Source of the DNA: Bacteroidaceae bacterium | Lineage (GTDB): Bacteria; Bacteroidota; Bacteroidia; Bacteroidales; Bacteroidaceae | DNA length: 62,481 bases | Direction of reading: 5' to 3' | Assembly: GCA_017453465.1 (NCBI GenBank) | Contig: JAFTEV010000038.1 | Location: 1-62,481, forward strand | Shown: piece after piece, positions 8,488 through 17,454 of the stretch | Numbering within the stretch: the first letter of the stretch is position 1 | Layout: each line of letters begins with the position of its first letter | Position numbers and translations under genes: made by a program | The notes under the pieces: generated by a model | Database searches by the model: none | What the model was told of the DNA's origin: nothing | The model's input: the letters and a program-made list of their open reading frames with translations, nothing else

Positions 8488-11400
8488 TTACTGTTCCAGA
8501 TAGCGGTCGATGAGGTTGGTGATGTCCTCAATGGTGATGTCGCTGTCTGGCTCCAGATATTGGTCGATGAGGGCTGTGATGTCTTCCACCGAAATCACAG
8601 GTTCGGTATAAGCCGTGATGTCAACCGCCCCGGTGTAAACAGAGCCGTCAACGAGCAGGTTCCTGGCGTCGGGGTCGTAGATGCAGGATACGGGCGAAGT
8701 AATGGCGCAACCGTCGAGACCCACAAGTTCGAACTTTGAAATGGCCGACTGGCCTGAAGTGCCGCCTGTGAGGTGCAGGTCGGCGTGCTCCACCCAGAGG
8801 TAGCCACCATTGTTGCTGCCAACCAGCCTTCCTGCGTTCACCGTGCAGTCTTTAATCGTGATGTCTGCACCATTGTAGCTGCCGATGGACTTCGTGCCCA
8901 TGTTGAGCGTTCCATCTCCGTAGATATCAACGTCCTTGAAGATGGCCATGCCCATGCCGTCAATGTTGTTGAAGGTGTTTTCGCCTTTCAGGTTAATATG
9001 CACGGTGCCGGGCCGACTGGCTGTAATGTTGATGCCGTTGGAGTTGAGCTGCACGAGTTTGCCGTCAACGTAGCCGATGCGAGTGCACTGGGCTGTCACG
9101 CCGGAGAGCGTCAGCCAGTAGTACTGAGACGCATACTCGAAGCTGACCTCGCCTGAGGTGATGTCGTCGAAGTAGAAGTTTTTGGCGTTTACGTCGTTGA
9201 GCCTGTGCCCACTGATAATGATGCCGAAGTCGGTGGTGACGCGCTTGAACTCTACGTCGCCCAGATACTCTTCACACGCTCCATTTTCTCCCCAGAGGAA
9301 GAAGCCGCCATCGGGGAATTGGGCATTGGCTGGCTGAATGTACACTCGCTCCGAACTGATGCCGGTATTGTTCAGGTCGTAGAAGGAAATGCCGCGTGCA
9401 GTGTGGCTTGAAGCACCCACAATAGTCAGATTTGATTTCTCAACGTAGAGCCTGTAGCTGTTTTCGGGCTCGGCATCGAGGACAACGTTATCTCCTTCTA
9501 TTCTCAAATCATCGCAGTTATTAAACTTGATGTATTGGCCGCTGCCAGCCATTTTGATGACACAATCCCTAAGGTTGTAGATGTCAAAAGAAGATGCTTG
9601 GATTTCTATGCTCTTGGTCGTATAGATGGTGGGAGCATTACCGAGGTTCGTCATATCGCCACCCTCACACTTGATAATAAGGTTGTTTCCCGTGTTCTCA
9701 ATGCAGGGGGTGTCCTGCGAAGAAAGGCTTGTGTTTTTCATGTAGAGTGTATGGGTGGAAGGATTGTAGATCACACCATCCACAATGTTATCCTTGTTGA
9801 ATGAAGTTACCTCCACGCCAAGAACCTTCAGGCCATAGGTTTCCCCACCAATTTTGACTTCTTCTCTCCAATCTTTGCCGTCGCCACTCATCAGACAGAA
9901 GGTATAAGCACCAGTGTTGTAGGTGGCACCTTCGGGATAGTTGATGTTTGTGCCCGACATGGTGTGAATGTCGGCAAAGCCCCTGATGGTGTGGCTTGTT
10001 CCATTACCCGTAAGGTTCATCTCGCAGCGGTTGAACCAGACTTCGCCCTCACCGTCATTGAAAGAAAGCAGATTGAGGGCATTGATAGTAGGCACCTCAT
10101 CGGTTCCGTCGCCAAAGCTGATGTTGCAACCTTGGCATTCAATTTCATCTTCCATTGTGAGTGAACCATTGCCTCGGATGATGTAGTGTGGCTCTGAGTC
10201 ATCAGTGGCATCGCTTGGACGTTTGCAAAAGATGCCTGAGGATGAAACAAACATCTTCTTAACTACATTGTTCCCCCTCAGACAGATAGTGACTGGGGCA
10301 TGAGCAACACCATAGAAGCGGAAACCAGGAATACGTGGATGACTCTTCGTGTCGATGGTCACGTCTGTAAGCGTGAGCACATTGGCCTCCGGGTCGTAAG
10401 TGAGGGTGCCGCTCTCCATGAATGGTGGAACGATATTCGCACAGTTTCTATCGGTCACTTTCATGCCACAAACTTCTATGCCGTAGTAGGTTTTGACACG
10501 CACAAATTCAATTTCACCCTCATAAGCTGACGCTGTGCCTGCTTTGCAGAAATATTTGTTGTCAATATCGTAAAACACGCCTGGGGTTGCGATTTCTGTG
10601 GAATCTTTCGTGAAAGCACCCATGTTTTGGATGCCATCATTAAATTTCACATCAGAGGAAGCAAGGTTGAGCTTGCCGCCATTGAGATTAACTTTACCAT
10701 TAACTATGACATCGAGTCCGCTAAAAGAAAGCTGACTGGCAGACTGCCGCATTACGATGGCTTTGTCCGACACCTTTCTAACTCCCCCTATATATAGCTC
10801 ACCACTTCCTTTAAAATTGAGACTTCCTGAGGAATAAATGGCAGACGAATTAAGGTCGGCTATATCACATTCCCCTTTTGTGCGTATCGTCAGACCGTCA
10901 ATTTGATTGTTTATCACAGCGTGACCAAATTGCTCACTCGCCGTCATGTAATCTGCACCAAGAATGAGACGGGCATTGTTTACAGACAGCGTCTTGTTAT
11001 AGGGGTCATAGCTAAGGGTATTTTTATATATCCAAGACTGCACGATGATGTTTTCTCTGTTTTCCTTTGTTACTTCCTTGCCACAGATGTTCAGGCCATA
11101 CTTCTCATAGCCCACGTATGCATTGCCCGTAACTTTGTTGCCGCTGCTGGTGACAAGTGCCTGGCTGTCCTTGTCGTAAGTATAGGTAGGCTTGTCGTTG
11201 TTGTCGTATGCATTGATGAGAGCGTTCATATATACATAACGAAAGCCATAGAGTGTGCCCCCAGAAAAACCTGTAAGATGCAGGTTGGCTCTAAAAATGT
11301 CCAAGTTGCCGCCGCCCGACAGACTGTAGAAAGCATTGGCATAGATGTCGAGTGGGCATTTTTCTGAATTCACACTCTCTCCCAAAACCACATTGGCAGC

Positions 11401-11823
11401 ATCCACCGTAGCTATTGTGCCGCCACCTTCAAGAACCAAAACACCCTCTCCGCAGATATATACGTCGGGATTGGTACTGTCACTGTTAGCTGGTTTTCGG
11501 ATGACAAAGGAAACGCCGCTGCCTTTCTCAATTTTGTTGTAACCCTCCACCATCACCTTCACTTGCCGCTTGACATTCGACAAGATTTGAATCTGGTTGT
11601 AGTTGCTGGACTTAAGGTACACATTCTTCAACGTCAGCGTGTTGGTGGAATAATCGTAGCTGATTTTTCCGCCCGCGATGTATTCGTTGGTCACATTGTC
11701 AGCATTGTCCGACGTTACGCTTGTTCCGGCAATCTTGATGCCATAGTCCGTTGCAGCCATGCTTATATTGGGCATGGCACTCGCCACGATAAGGGCAAGG
11801 ATGAGTAAAAGTTGCTTTCTCAT
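8488..11823 (-). CDS. Secreted protein of five tandem beta-rich modules with a degenerate dockerin tail
   Basis: 1111 residues from the ATG at 11823, chosen because it starts a clean signal peptide (MRKQLLLILALIVASAMPNISMA); the longer reading begins 15 codons upstream inside the promoter. Five modules of 200-220 residues each open with a YGIxIxGxxVT-like line at about residues 23, 243, 444, 660 and 861, followed by NxxNI, an LTYDPxxxTLTLxxV line and beta-helix-like sequence. The C-terminus (from about 1065) carries two repeats, VEDITALIDQYL and IEDITNLIDRYL, also seen in the C10 protease and the polysaccharide lyase of this window. No catalytic motif was seen. The modules recall Bacteroidetes carbohydrate-binding or adhesin repeats. 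Function unknown; surface location inferred. Confidence 0.8.
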   Translation of the reverse strand: MRKQLLLILALIVASAMPNISMAATDYGIKIAGTSVTSDNADNVTNEYIAGGKISYDYSTNTLTLKNVYLKSSNYNQIQILSNVKRQVKVMVEGYNKIEKGSGVSFVIRKPANSDSTNPDVYICGEGVLVLEGGGTIATVDAANVVLGESVNSEKCPLDIYANAFYSLSGGGNLDIFRANLHLTGFSGGTLYGFRYVYMNALINAYDNNDKPTYTYDKDSQALVTSSGNKVTGNAYVGYEKYGLNICGKEVTKENRENIIVQSWIYKNTLSYDPYNKTLSVNNARLILGADYMTASEQFGHAVINNQIDGLTIRTKGECDIADLNSSAIYSSGSLNFKGSGELYIGGVRKVSDKAIVMRQSASQLSFSGLDVIVNGKVNLNGGKLNLASSDVKFNDGIQNMGAFTKDSTEIATPGVFYDIDNKYFCKAGTASAYEGEIEFVRVKTYYGIEVCGMKVTDRNCANIVPPFMESGTLTYDPEANVLTLTDVTIDTKSHPRIPGFRFYGVAHAPVTICLRGNNVVKKMFVSSSGIFCKRPSDATDDSEPHYIIRGNGSLTMEDEIECQGCNISFGDGTDEVPTINALNLLSFNDGEGEVWFNRCEMNLTGNGTSHTIRGFADIHTMSGTNINYPEGATYNTGAYTFCLMSGDGKDWREEVKIGGETYGLKVLGVEVTSFNKDNIVDGVIYNPSTHTLYMKNTSLSSQDTPCIENTGNNLIIKCEGGDMTNLGNAPTIYTTKSIEIQASSFDIYNLRDCVIKMAGSGQYIKFNNCDDLRIEGDNVVLDAEPENSYRLYVEKSNLTIVGASSHTARGISFYDLNNTGISSERVYIQPANAQFPDGGFFLWGENGACEEYLGDVEFKRVTTDFGIIISGHRLNDVNAKNFYFDDITSGEVSFEYASQYYWLTLSGVTAQCTRIGYVDGKLVQLNSNGINITASRPGTVHINLKGENTFNNIDGMGMAIFKDVDIYGDGTLNMGTKSIGSYNGADITIKDCTVNAGRLVGSNNGGYLWVEHADLHLTGGTSGQSAISKFELVGLDGCAITSPVSCIYDPDARNLLVDGSVYTGAVDITAYTEPVISVEDITALIDQYLEPDSDITIEDITNLIDRYLEQ

Positions 11824-11865
11824 AATGATAGTATTAGAAATTAAACATTTGATTGCTCTCGCGCT

Positions 11866-11873
11866 CAAATATA
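11866..11873 (-). promoter_or_regulatory. Promoter -7 element of the five-module gene
   Basis: The minus strand reads TATATTTG. CTTG-type sequence lies about 16-22 bases upstream. The predicted start is near 11859, 36 bases before the ATG at 11823, which supports that start over 11868. Confidence 0.55.
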
Positions 11874-12041
11874 GAACTTTTTTATCACAAGCAAGGCTTT
11901 TTTAACGGAGAAACACATTTTCCTTAACAACATTTCACAAACAAGGGGCGGTAAAGACTATTTTTCTTGACATTTCCGCGCCTTAGCGCAACAATGCCGG
12001 ACAATACGCTGATGAGGGAAGTACCGTGCTTTTGTTGCAAC

Positions 12042-12087
12042 AAAAAAAGTCCCACGACCGTGGCAATGGAATGCCACGACCGTGGGA
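12042..12087 (-). terminator. Intrinsic terminator of the MORN lipoprotein gene
   Basis: On the minus strand CCCACGGTCGTGG and CCACGGTCGTGGG form a long GC-rich hairpin with a two-base internal loop, followed by seven T. It sits 70 bases past the stop codon. The rest of the 11824-12157 gap holds only the five-module promoter. Confidence 0.85.
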
Positions 12088-12157
12088 ACAGTCGTTGTCT
12101 TTCTACTGAAAGTCTGCTGCTTTTGATTTGGAGCAGCGCAGATGTGGAAAGGATATT

Positions 12158-12661
12158 TTACTTGCTCACAGTCTGTGAACCGCCAGCAGCCTTCTTCCAT
12201 GTGGCTGTTGCTACTTCGCCGTTGGTGAAGACACCTTCTACAACGTCGCCCTTCTCTGCAACATAGTCCTTGCCTTCGATAATCTTGCGGCTCTTCTTGT
12301 AGGTGAGTGTGCCTTGTCCGTCGGGCAGACCATCCTTCAGACTGCCATGATAAGTGGCGTAGCCCAGGTCGAGGTCAAGTTCCTTGCCTGTGATTTTCTC
12401 CTGAAGAGCCTGCTCTGCAGTCTTAATCTCTACTCCATCAATGACAGGAGCAACGGTAACTGTGTCGTTCAGGACTGCTGAGTCCATTTCGATAGAAACG
12501 GCAATGATTGAGTCGCTGTCTGCCACAGCAATGCTGTCAGAGTCTGTTGCCACTCCTGCCTTGTTAGAACAACTTGTCAATGTTGTGGCCATAAAGATGT
12601 TGCCACAAGCCAATGCTACTGCTGCTATAGCAGCACAACGTGAACGTTTCATGAAATTCAT
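12158..12661 (-). CDS. Small lipoprotein with a MORN-type repeat
   Basis: 167 residues from MNFMKR (ATG 12661; ATG 12652 is equally possible). The reading frame extends further upstream but crosses the promoter, so that part is rejected. A lipoprotein signal ends at LTSC, followed by an acidic Ser/Asp-rich linker (DSDSIAVADSDS) and a C-terminal MORN-like repeat (YHGSLKDGLPDGQGTLTY) and a second weaker one ending at VEGVFTNGEV. MORN repeats in bacteria are mostly of unknown function, sometimes linked to surface or septum proteins. Own promoter and terminator, so a single-gene unit. Confidence 0.75.
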   Translation of the reverse strand: MNFMKRSRCAAIAAVALACGNIFMATTLTSCSNKAGVATDSDSIAVADSDSIIAVSIEMDSAVLNDTVTVAPVIDGVEIKTAEQALQEKITGKELDLDLGYATYHGSLKDGLPDGQGTLTYKKSRKIIEGKDYVAEKGDVVEGVFTNGEVATATWKKAAGGSQTVSK

Positions 12662-12756
12662 TTCAATTCTGTTTTTTATTAAGTGAATAATTAGATGAGT
12701 CGCCTTTAAGAAAGGCATTGCCTTTACTACTGCAACAAACAGCTTGAATTTGGCTG

Positions 12757-12788
12757 CAAAGGTAAGTCTTTTTCCTAACATCCACAAA
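12757..12788 (-). promoter_or_regulatory. Promoter of the MORN lipoprotein gene
   Basis: TTTG (12785-12788) and TACCTTTG (12757-12764) are separated by 20 bases on the minus strand, a full match to the Bacteroidetes consensus. The start is predicted near 12750, with a leader of about 90 bases. Confidence 0.75.
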
Positions 12789-12798
12789 CAATTACAAA

Positions 12799-12830
12799 TA
12801 AAAAAGCATCCAGCAAAGTGCTGGACGCCT
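12799..12830 (-). terminator. Intrinsic terminator of the outer-membrane barrel gene
   Basis: On the minus strand GCGTCCAGCA pairs with TGCTGGATGC (one mismatch) around a short loop, then TTTTTTATTTG follows. It lies 27 bases after the stop codon at 12857. Confidence 0.85.
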
Positions 12831-12856
12831 ATTTAATCTGTAAATGTTTCGATTGA

Positions 12857-13432
12857 TTAGAAGTTGTAAGAAACACCCAGTGAGAGAACTGACTCTTCGA
12901 TACCTACACCGAAAGCAGAACCCTTTGTTGACTTGTCGCCAAGGTACTTGTGCCAGCCGAGGTAACCCATCTTGGCTACAACGTCAACCTTCTCAGAAGC
13001 GGCGAACTTAACACCTGGCTGAATGCCTACACCAATTCTGCTACCACAGTCCTTGTAAGTAGTGAAACCTACACCACCATCAAAGAAGAAAGAAGCGATA
13101 CCAGTCTTAGCGAACACGTAACGAGCGAATACGTCGAAACCGAAAGTAGTCTTAGCGTAGTCAGCGGGATCAACAGAAAGACCGTTCAGAGCGTTTGTAG
13201 CTGCAATAGTAGCAGCAGCATCGTTGCGGAGACCGAGCTTCAAATCCAAGCCCAGACCGAACTTTTCGCTGAACATGTAACCTACCTGAGGAGCGAGAGT
13301 GAAAGTTGTGAGGTTGTCGCCACCGCTAACAAGCTTCTTTGTGCCGAATGCGATGTCACCACCTAACCATACCTGTGCATTTGCTGTGAGTGAAGCAACT
13401 GCTACGAGAGCAGTAAGAATAATCTTCTTCAT
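12857..13432 (-). CDS. Small outer-membrane beta-barrel protein
   Basis: 191 residues. Signal peptide MKKIILTALVAVASLTANA, then alternating hydrophobic/polar strands (VWLGGDIAFGT, FTLAPQVGYMFS, FGLGLDLKLGL, FGFDVFARYVF, FFFDGGVGFTTY, VGIQPGVKFA), ending in SLGVSYNF with the C-terminal Phe typical of BAM-folded barrels. It fits the 8-stranded OMP_b-brl class. Codons are strongly biased towards frequent ones and the promoter is canonical, so it may be abundant. Ligand and function are unknown. Confidence 0.85.
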   Translation of the reverse strand: MKKIILTALVAVASLTANAQVWLGGDIAFGTKKLVSGGDNLTTFTLAPQVGYMFSEKFGLGLDLKLGLRNDAAATIAATNALNGLSVDPADYAKTTFGFDVFARYVFAKTGIASFFFDGGVGFTTYKDCGSRIGVGIQPGVKFAASEKVDVVAKMGYLGWHKYLGDKSTKGSAFGVGIEESVLSLGVSYNF

Positions 13433-13562
13433 AATCTAAAATAGTTTTTTAAAAGTTAATATTATAAGAAAACTGTTTTGTCCTACTCTATTGCCGGGAC
13501 ACTGTTACGTGTTTTTTACCCCGGAACAAGGTTTTCGGAACCCCTTGTTTTTATTTTCGCTG

Positions 13563-13595
13563 CAAAGTTAATGCGTTTTTGACATTCCAGCCAAA
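13563..13595 (-). promoter_or_regulatory. Promoter of the outer-membrane barrel gene
   Basis: TTTG (13592-13595) and TAACTTTG (13563-13570) on the minus strand are spaced by 21 bases. The predicted start is near 13556, leaving a leader of about 120 bases. Confidence 0.75.
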
Positions 13596-14054
13596 TATTT
13601 TAACAAGAAATTTCGCTGTGCGCGCACAAAATAGCACTTTTGCAGAGATTTTGAACAGTTTTGCTGAAAATGCAAGCTAAAACGAGTGGCGAAAATCCAG
13701 CAAAATAGTCGTCCTGCTAAAAAAATGTGGCAGCGGAAAATCGGTGTCAATGCTTTCAAAGAGGCAGAAAACTTGCGAAATGAATGCTCACAGGCTTCAT
13801 CATCGGCTTATTTTCGCTCCAAAATTACGTTTTTCCCTTATTCATGCCAAATTTATTTAAAGAAAAATGACAAAAAAACACACAAAAACACGTCTGCAAG
13901 AAGAATTTATGTTCTACAGCATGTTTTTGCGGTTAAAAGAATTGAAATAAATCAAACATTATCAAAGTGCGGCGGAAAGGCATCTGTGTCGCAAGAAAGG
14001 TATGAAATCGCACACACGCCTTTATATATATAATAATGTATAGGCGGAAAGCAG
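13596..14054. other. Gene-free interval, nothing recognised
   Basis: AT-rich sequence between the barrel gene's promoter and the 3' end of the ion-channel gene. Short open frames on both strands have no signal peptide, no credible start context and no recognisable motif. No strong hairpin was seen. A TATATATAATAATGTATAGG stretch just past the channel stop codon recurs near 62133-62152, past another minus-strand stop codon. Confidence 0.5.
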
Positions 14055-14876
14055 TTACAGACGCTCGCCACAATGCTTGCAGTAATTGGCATTCAAGTCC
14101 GTCTTCTGGTTGCAACGCGGACAGCGGCCATTGACACCCTTCTTCTTGGTCTCATTAATCATTGTGGCACTGACAATGCCCGTGGGCACTGCGATGATAG
14201 TATAGCCCAGAATCATCACGACAGCCGAAAGTAAACGCCCGGCAACCGTAATCGGCGTAATGTCGCCATAACCCACGGTGGTCATGGTGACTATAGCCCA
14301 GTAGATGCTGGTGGGGATGTCGGTAAACTGCGTACCAGGCTGCTGTCCCTCAATCATGTACATCAGTGTGCCAATGATGGTGACCAGCACAATGACAAAC
14401 AGGAAATAAACCAGTATCTTATTCATGCTGCGCTTGATGCTCTCCAAGAGCAGATAGCCCTCGTTGATGAAAGCAAAGAGTTTCAACACACGGAAGATGC
14501 GAATCAGTCGAAACGCCCGCAGAATGAACATATACTTTGTGGAGGGTAACAAGAACGACAAGTACAGGGGCAGTGTGGCCAGCAAGTCGATGATGCCGAA
14601 GAAACTCAGCACATATTCACGCTTCACGGGCGAGCAATAGATGCGAAGGATGTACTCCACGGTGAAGAAAAACGTCAGGACATACTCCATGACCGTCAGG
14701 ATATCCTTGTACAGCCCCGCCACACTGGGCATACTCTCCACGAAAGCCACAACCAAGCTGAGGACGATTGCCACCATCACGGCCAAGTCGAAGGCTTTCG
14801 ATTCGCGGTCGTCCGATTCAAAGATGATATGCCACAAACGCGGCTTGTTTTTCAGCAAAGCCCATAGTTTCTTCAT
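14055..14876 (-). CDS. Voltage-gated potassium-channel-like protein with C-terminal zinc ribbon
   Basis: About 273 residues from MKKLWAL. The ATG at 14885 is only about 5 bases from the predicted transcript start, so 14876 is preferred. Six hydrophobic segments follow, including an S4-like helix with spaced arginines (RAFRLIRIFRVLKLF), a pore loop with the K+ selectivity filter TMTTVGYGD, and a final transmembrane helix. The C-terminus is a small zinc ribbon (CPRC ... YCKHCGE). Known relatives pass K+ across the inner membrane; the zinc ribbon may be a cytosolic regulatory element. Monocistronic with its own promoter. Confidence 0.88.
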   Translation of the reverse strand: MKKLWALLKNKPRLWHIIFESDDRESKAFDLAVMVAIVLSLVVAFVESMPSVAGLYKDILTVMEYVLTFFFTVEYILRIYCSPVKREYVLSFFGIIDLLATLPLYLSFLLPSTKYMFILRAFRLIRIFRVLKLFAFINEGYLLLESIKRSMNKILVYFLFVIVLVTIIGTLMYMIEGQQPGTQFTDIPTSIYWAIVTMTTVGYGDITPITVAGRLLSAVVMILGYTIIAVPTGIVSATMINETKKKGVNGRCPRCNQKTDLNANYCKHCGERL

Positions 14877-14896
14877 AAAGCACATAGTATTTGCTG

Positions 14897-14904
14897 CAAA
14901 GGTA
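14897..14904 (-). promoter_or_regulatory. Promoter -7 element of the ion-channel gene
   Basis: TACCTTTG on the minus strand. The upstream region is AT-rich without a perfect TTTG at 20 bases. The predicted start near 14890 gives a very short leader. Confidence 0.5.
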
Positions 14905-14969
14905 GGTCTTTTTTAACAAAAAATGAAAAATATTTCTGCTTTTATCATTCCCATTTCACAATTATTTAT

Positions 14970-14977
14970 TACCTTTG
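14970..14977 (+). promoter_or_regulatory. Promoter -7 element of tRNA-Leu
   Basis: TACCTTTG on the plus strand, 28 bases before the first base of the tRNA, in an AT-rich setting. Confidence 0.5.
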
Positions 14978-15005
14978 CACCCGCAAAACTACCAACAAGG
15001 CTTTT

Positions 15006-15087
15006 GCCCCGATGGCGGAATTGGTAGACGCGTTGGTCTCAAACACCAATATCGCAAGATGTGCCGGTTCGAGCCCGGCTCGGGGTA
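15006..15087 (+). tRNA. tRNA-Leu (anticodon CAA)
   Basis: Acceptor stem GCCCCGA/TCGGGGT with a first G-T pair, a D arm, an anticodon stem TTGGT/ACCAA around loop CTCAAAC (anticodon CAA, reads UUG), a class II variable arm and a T arm GTTCGAGCC. Discriminator base A, as required for leucine. CCA is not encoded. An intrinsic terminator follows, so it is not fused to the downstream GH105 gene. Confidence 0.95.
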
Positions 15088-15101
15088 CAAGAAACAATCC
15101 A

Positions 15102-15143
15102 TCCGCAAGCATCCTCAAAGGGGTACTTGCGGACTTTTTCTTT
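15102..15143 (+). terminator. Intrinsic terminator after tRNA-Leu
   Basis: TCCGCAAG pairs with CTTGCGGA, followed by CTTTTTCTTT. It begins 14 bases past the tRNA. Confidence 0.8.
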
Positions 15144-15166
15144 ATTAACCTAAACATTTAACTAAA

Positions 15167-16339
15167 ATGAAAACGCAGAAACTGCTTTTTGCCCTTTGCT
15201 TGTTTGCCTTCACAGGAATGCAGGCACAACCTTCCAGACAGGAAATCATGGCTGCCATGGAACTGGCCAACGACTATTTCATCCAGAAATACCCCGATGC
15301 CGGCGCGCCCACATTCGTGAAACGGGAACGCCCGTCCAACCTGTGGACCCGTGGCGTGTATTTCGAGGGCCTCTACGCATTGGCCGACCTGGAGCGGCAG
15401 CTGGGCGGAGAACGCACCGATGCCTATTTCAAATACATCACAGACTGGGGCACGGCCCATCATTGGACACCCCGCAACGGCGTGAAGACACGCGATGCCG
15501 ACGACTACTGCTGCTGCCAGACCTATCTCGACATGGGCCATGCCGCACCCACCATTCAGTGCATGGACAACCTGATTGCCTGCCGCAACGTGCCCCAAAA
15601 GCAGGGCAACGGCTCCTCCACAGGCTCGTTTGGCGACTGGACATGGATTGATGCCATCCAGATGGGGCTGCCCGTCATGACAAAACTCAGCCAGATGAAG
15701 CGGCTGCAGGGCGATGCCGACTGGCTGCGCTATGCCGAACAGGGCTGGCAGATGTACCGCACGAGCCGCGACTCCATTGCCGGCGGATTCTTCAACAAGA
15801 AGGAAGGACTCTGGTGGCGTGACAAAGACTTCGTCGCCCCCTTCACCACCCCAGGCGGCAAGAACTGCTACTGGAGCCGAGGCAATGGCTGGGTCTATGC
15901 CGCCCTGGTGCGCGCCATGGAGTCACTGCCGCAAGACCCGCACTACAACGACTACAAGAAAGACTACTGCTTGATGACCAAGGCCCTGCTGCGCTGTCAG
16001 CAGCCCGACGGCTACTGGTACGCCTCGCTTGCCGACCCTGCCGACTTTGGCGGCAAGGAACTCTCAGGCACTGCCCTCTTCATCTACGGCATGGCATGGG
16101 GTGTACGCCACGGCATTCTGCCAGCCAAGAAGTTCTCCCCTATTATATATAATGTATGGCAACGGATGGTGAAAGACTGCCTCCACCCCAATGGCTTCCT
16201 GGGCTACGTGCAGGGCACGGGCAAGGAGCCAAAGGACTCTCAGCCCGTCACCTACGACAAGCAACCCGACTTCGATGACTACGGCCTGGGCTGCTTCCTG
16301 CTGTGCGGCACAGAGATTGTTAAAATGATGAACCGATGA
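15167..16339 (+). CDS. GH105 family unsaturated rhamnogalacturonyl hydrolase (YteR-like)
   Basis: 390 residues with a signal peptide (ending GMQAQ). The (alpha/alpha)6-barrel family GH105/GH88 removes the 4,5-unsaturated uronate left by pectin lyases by hydrating the double bond. Family landmarks seen: NLWTRGVYFEGLYAL (about 59-73), the Asp-containing DADDYCCCQ (about 110-118), and GDWTWIDAIQMGLP (about 157-169), whose Asp matches the general acid of YteR; SGTALFIYGMAWG lies near the end. It overlaps the DUF4837 gene by four bases (ATGA). The pectin operon at 19.8-31.5 kb is not contiguous but is functionally consistent. Periplasmic location inferred. Confidence 0.85.
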   Translation: MKTQKLLFALCLFAFTGMQAQPSRQEIMAAMELANDYFIQKYPDAGAPTFVKRERPSNLWTRGVYFEGLYALADLERQLGGERTDAYFKYITDWGTAHHWTPRNGVKTRDADDYCCCQTYLDMGHAAPTIQCMDNLIACRNVPQKQGNGSSTGSFGDWTWIDAIQMGLPVMTKLSQMKRLQGDADWLRYAEQGWQMYRTSRDSIAGGFFNKKEGLWWRDKDFVAPFTTPGGKNCYWSRGNGWVYAALVRAMESLPQDPHYNDYKKDYCLMTKALLRCQQPDGYWYASLADPADFGGKELSGTALFIYGMAWGVRHGILPAKKFSPIIYNVWQRMVKDCLHPNGFLGYVQGTGKEPKDSQPVTYDKQPDFDDYGLGCFLLCGTEIVKMMNR

Positions 16340-17331
16340 AAAGCATCCTCCGCCTCCTCACCCTCTTGCTCCTGCTCTCCGCCTGTTCTTCGGGAAAGCA
16401 GGAGAAGAAAAAAGGCGTGACCGCCCCCGTGCAGAGCGCGCCCTACGAAATGCTCATCGTGGCCAACAAGGAATGGCTACAGACCACAGCCGGACAGTCG
16501 CTGATGAGTGTCGCAGAGAGCGACGTGGAGGGTCTGGCCATGCACGAGCCCTGTTTTCGCTGTACCAAAATCAATCCTGTCAACTTCGACGGCACCTTCA
16601 AGATGTACGGCAACATCATCGTGGCAGAAATCAGCAGCAAATACCGACAAGCCGAAATGCGCGTGAGCCGCAACCTCTACTGCCGTCCCCAACTCATCGT
16701 CTTTCTTGCAGCCCCCAACGACAAAGCCTTCATCGAACTGATCGACAGCCGTCGCGACCAGCTGCTCGACATGTTCAACGAACAGGAGTTCAACCGCGAA
16801 AGCCTTGTCTTGCAGAAAAAACACAGCGGCGTGGTTGCACAACAGGCACAGAAGCAATTCGGCGTAAGCCTCTTCGCACCAGCCGACATCGACCAGGTGA
16901 AGACGGGCAAGGACTTCTTTTGGGCCTCGGCCAGCAAGCAGGAGTTCCGGCTCAACATCTGCCTCTACACACTGCCCCTGCGCAACCTGACCTTGGAAGA
17001 CTTTGTAGCCGCCCGCGACTCAGTGATGCAAATCAACATCCCCGGCGGACACGAAGGCCAATGGATGGAGACCGACAGCCGCACCGTCAGCAGCAAGGTG
17101 CGCCAACAGACCCAGGGACACGACATCATGGTGGTGCGCGGACTCTGGGACATGCGCGGCGATGCCATGGGCGGCCCCTTCGTCAGCTACATCCAGACAG
17201 ACGAGCGGCAGCAGCGCATCCTGGTCTGCGAGGGCTTTGTTTTTGCCCCCAACGAGAAGAAACGCCCGCTCATCCGAGAGCTCGAAGCTGCCCTGCAAAC
17301 CCTAAAGTTTACCGACGATACTCACTTTTGA
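16336..17331 (+). CDS. DUF4837 family lipoprotein
   Basis: 331 residues with a lipoprotein signal (MKSILRLLTLLLLLSAC, lipobox LSAC). The rest matches the Bacteroidetes-specific DUF4837 family in length and in the lines ANKEWLQTTAG, VNFDGTFKMYGNIIVAEI and WDMRGDAMGGPFVSY. No function is established for the family; its conservation suggests a housekeeping envelope role. It is translationally coupled to the GH105 gene by an ATGA overlap, probably by position rather than function. Confidence 0.85.
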   Translation: MKSILRLLTLLLLLSACSSGKQEKKKGVTAPVQSAPYEMLIVANKEWLQTTAGQSLMSVAESDVEGLAMHEPCFRCTKINPVNFDGTFKMYGNIIVAEISSKYRQAEMRVSRNLYCRPQLIVFLAAPNDKAFIELIDSRRDQLLDMFNEQEFNRESLVLQKKHSGVVAQQAQKQFGVSLFAPADIDQVKTGKDFFWASASKQEFRLNICLYTLPLRNLTLEDFVAARDSVMQINIPGGHEGQWMETDSRTVSSKVRQQTQGHDIMVVRGLWDMRGDAMGGPFVSYIQTDERQQRILVCEGFVFAPNEKKRPLIRELEAALQTLKFTDDTHF

Positions 17332-17372
17332 GTATTAAAAAACTCTTCACAGAGAATTTTTTCTACCTAAAA

Positions 17373-17405
17373 TTTGGTATATATCATAAAGTTTTTTTAC
17401 ATTTG
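17373..17405 (+). promoter_or_regulatory. Promoter of the ferredoxin gene
   Basis: TTTG (17373-17376) and TACATTTG (17398-17405) separated by 21 bases. The start is predicted near 17412. The leader carries AAAACCCTTTAAAAC. Confidence 0.75.
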
Positions 17406-17454
17406 CAGCGAAGAAATAAAAACGATTTTAAAACCCTTTAAAACGAATAAACTT

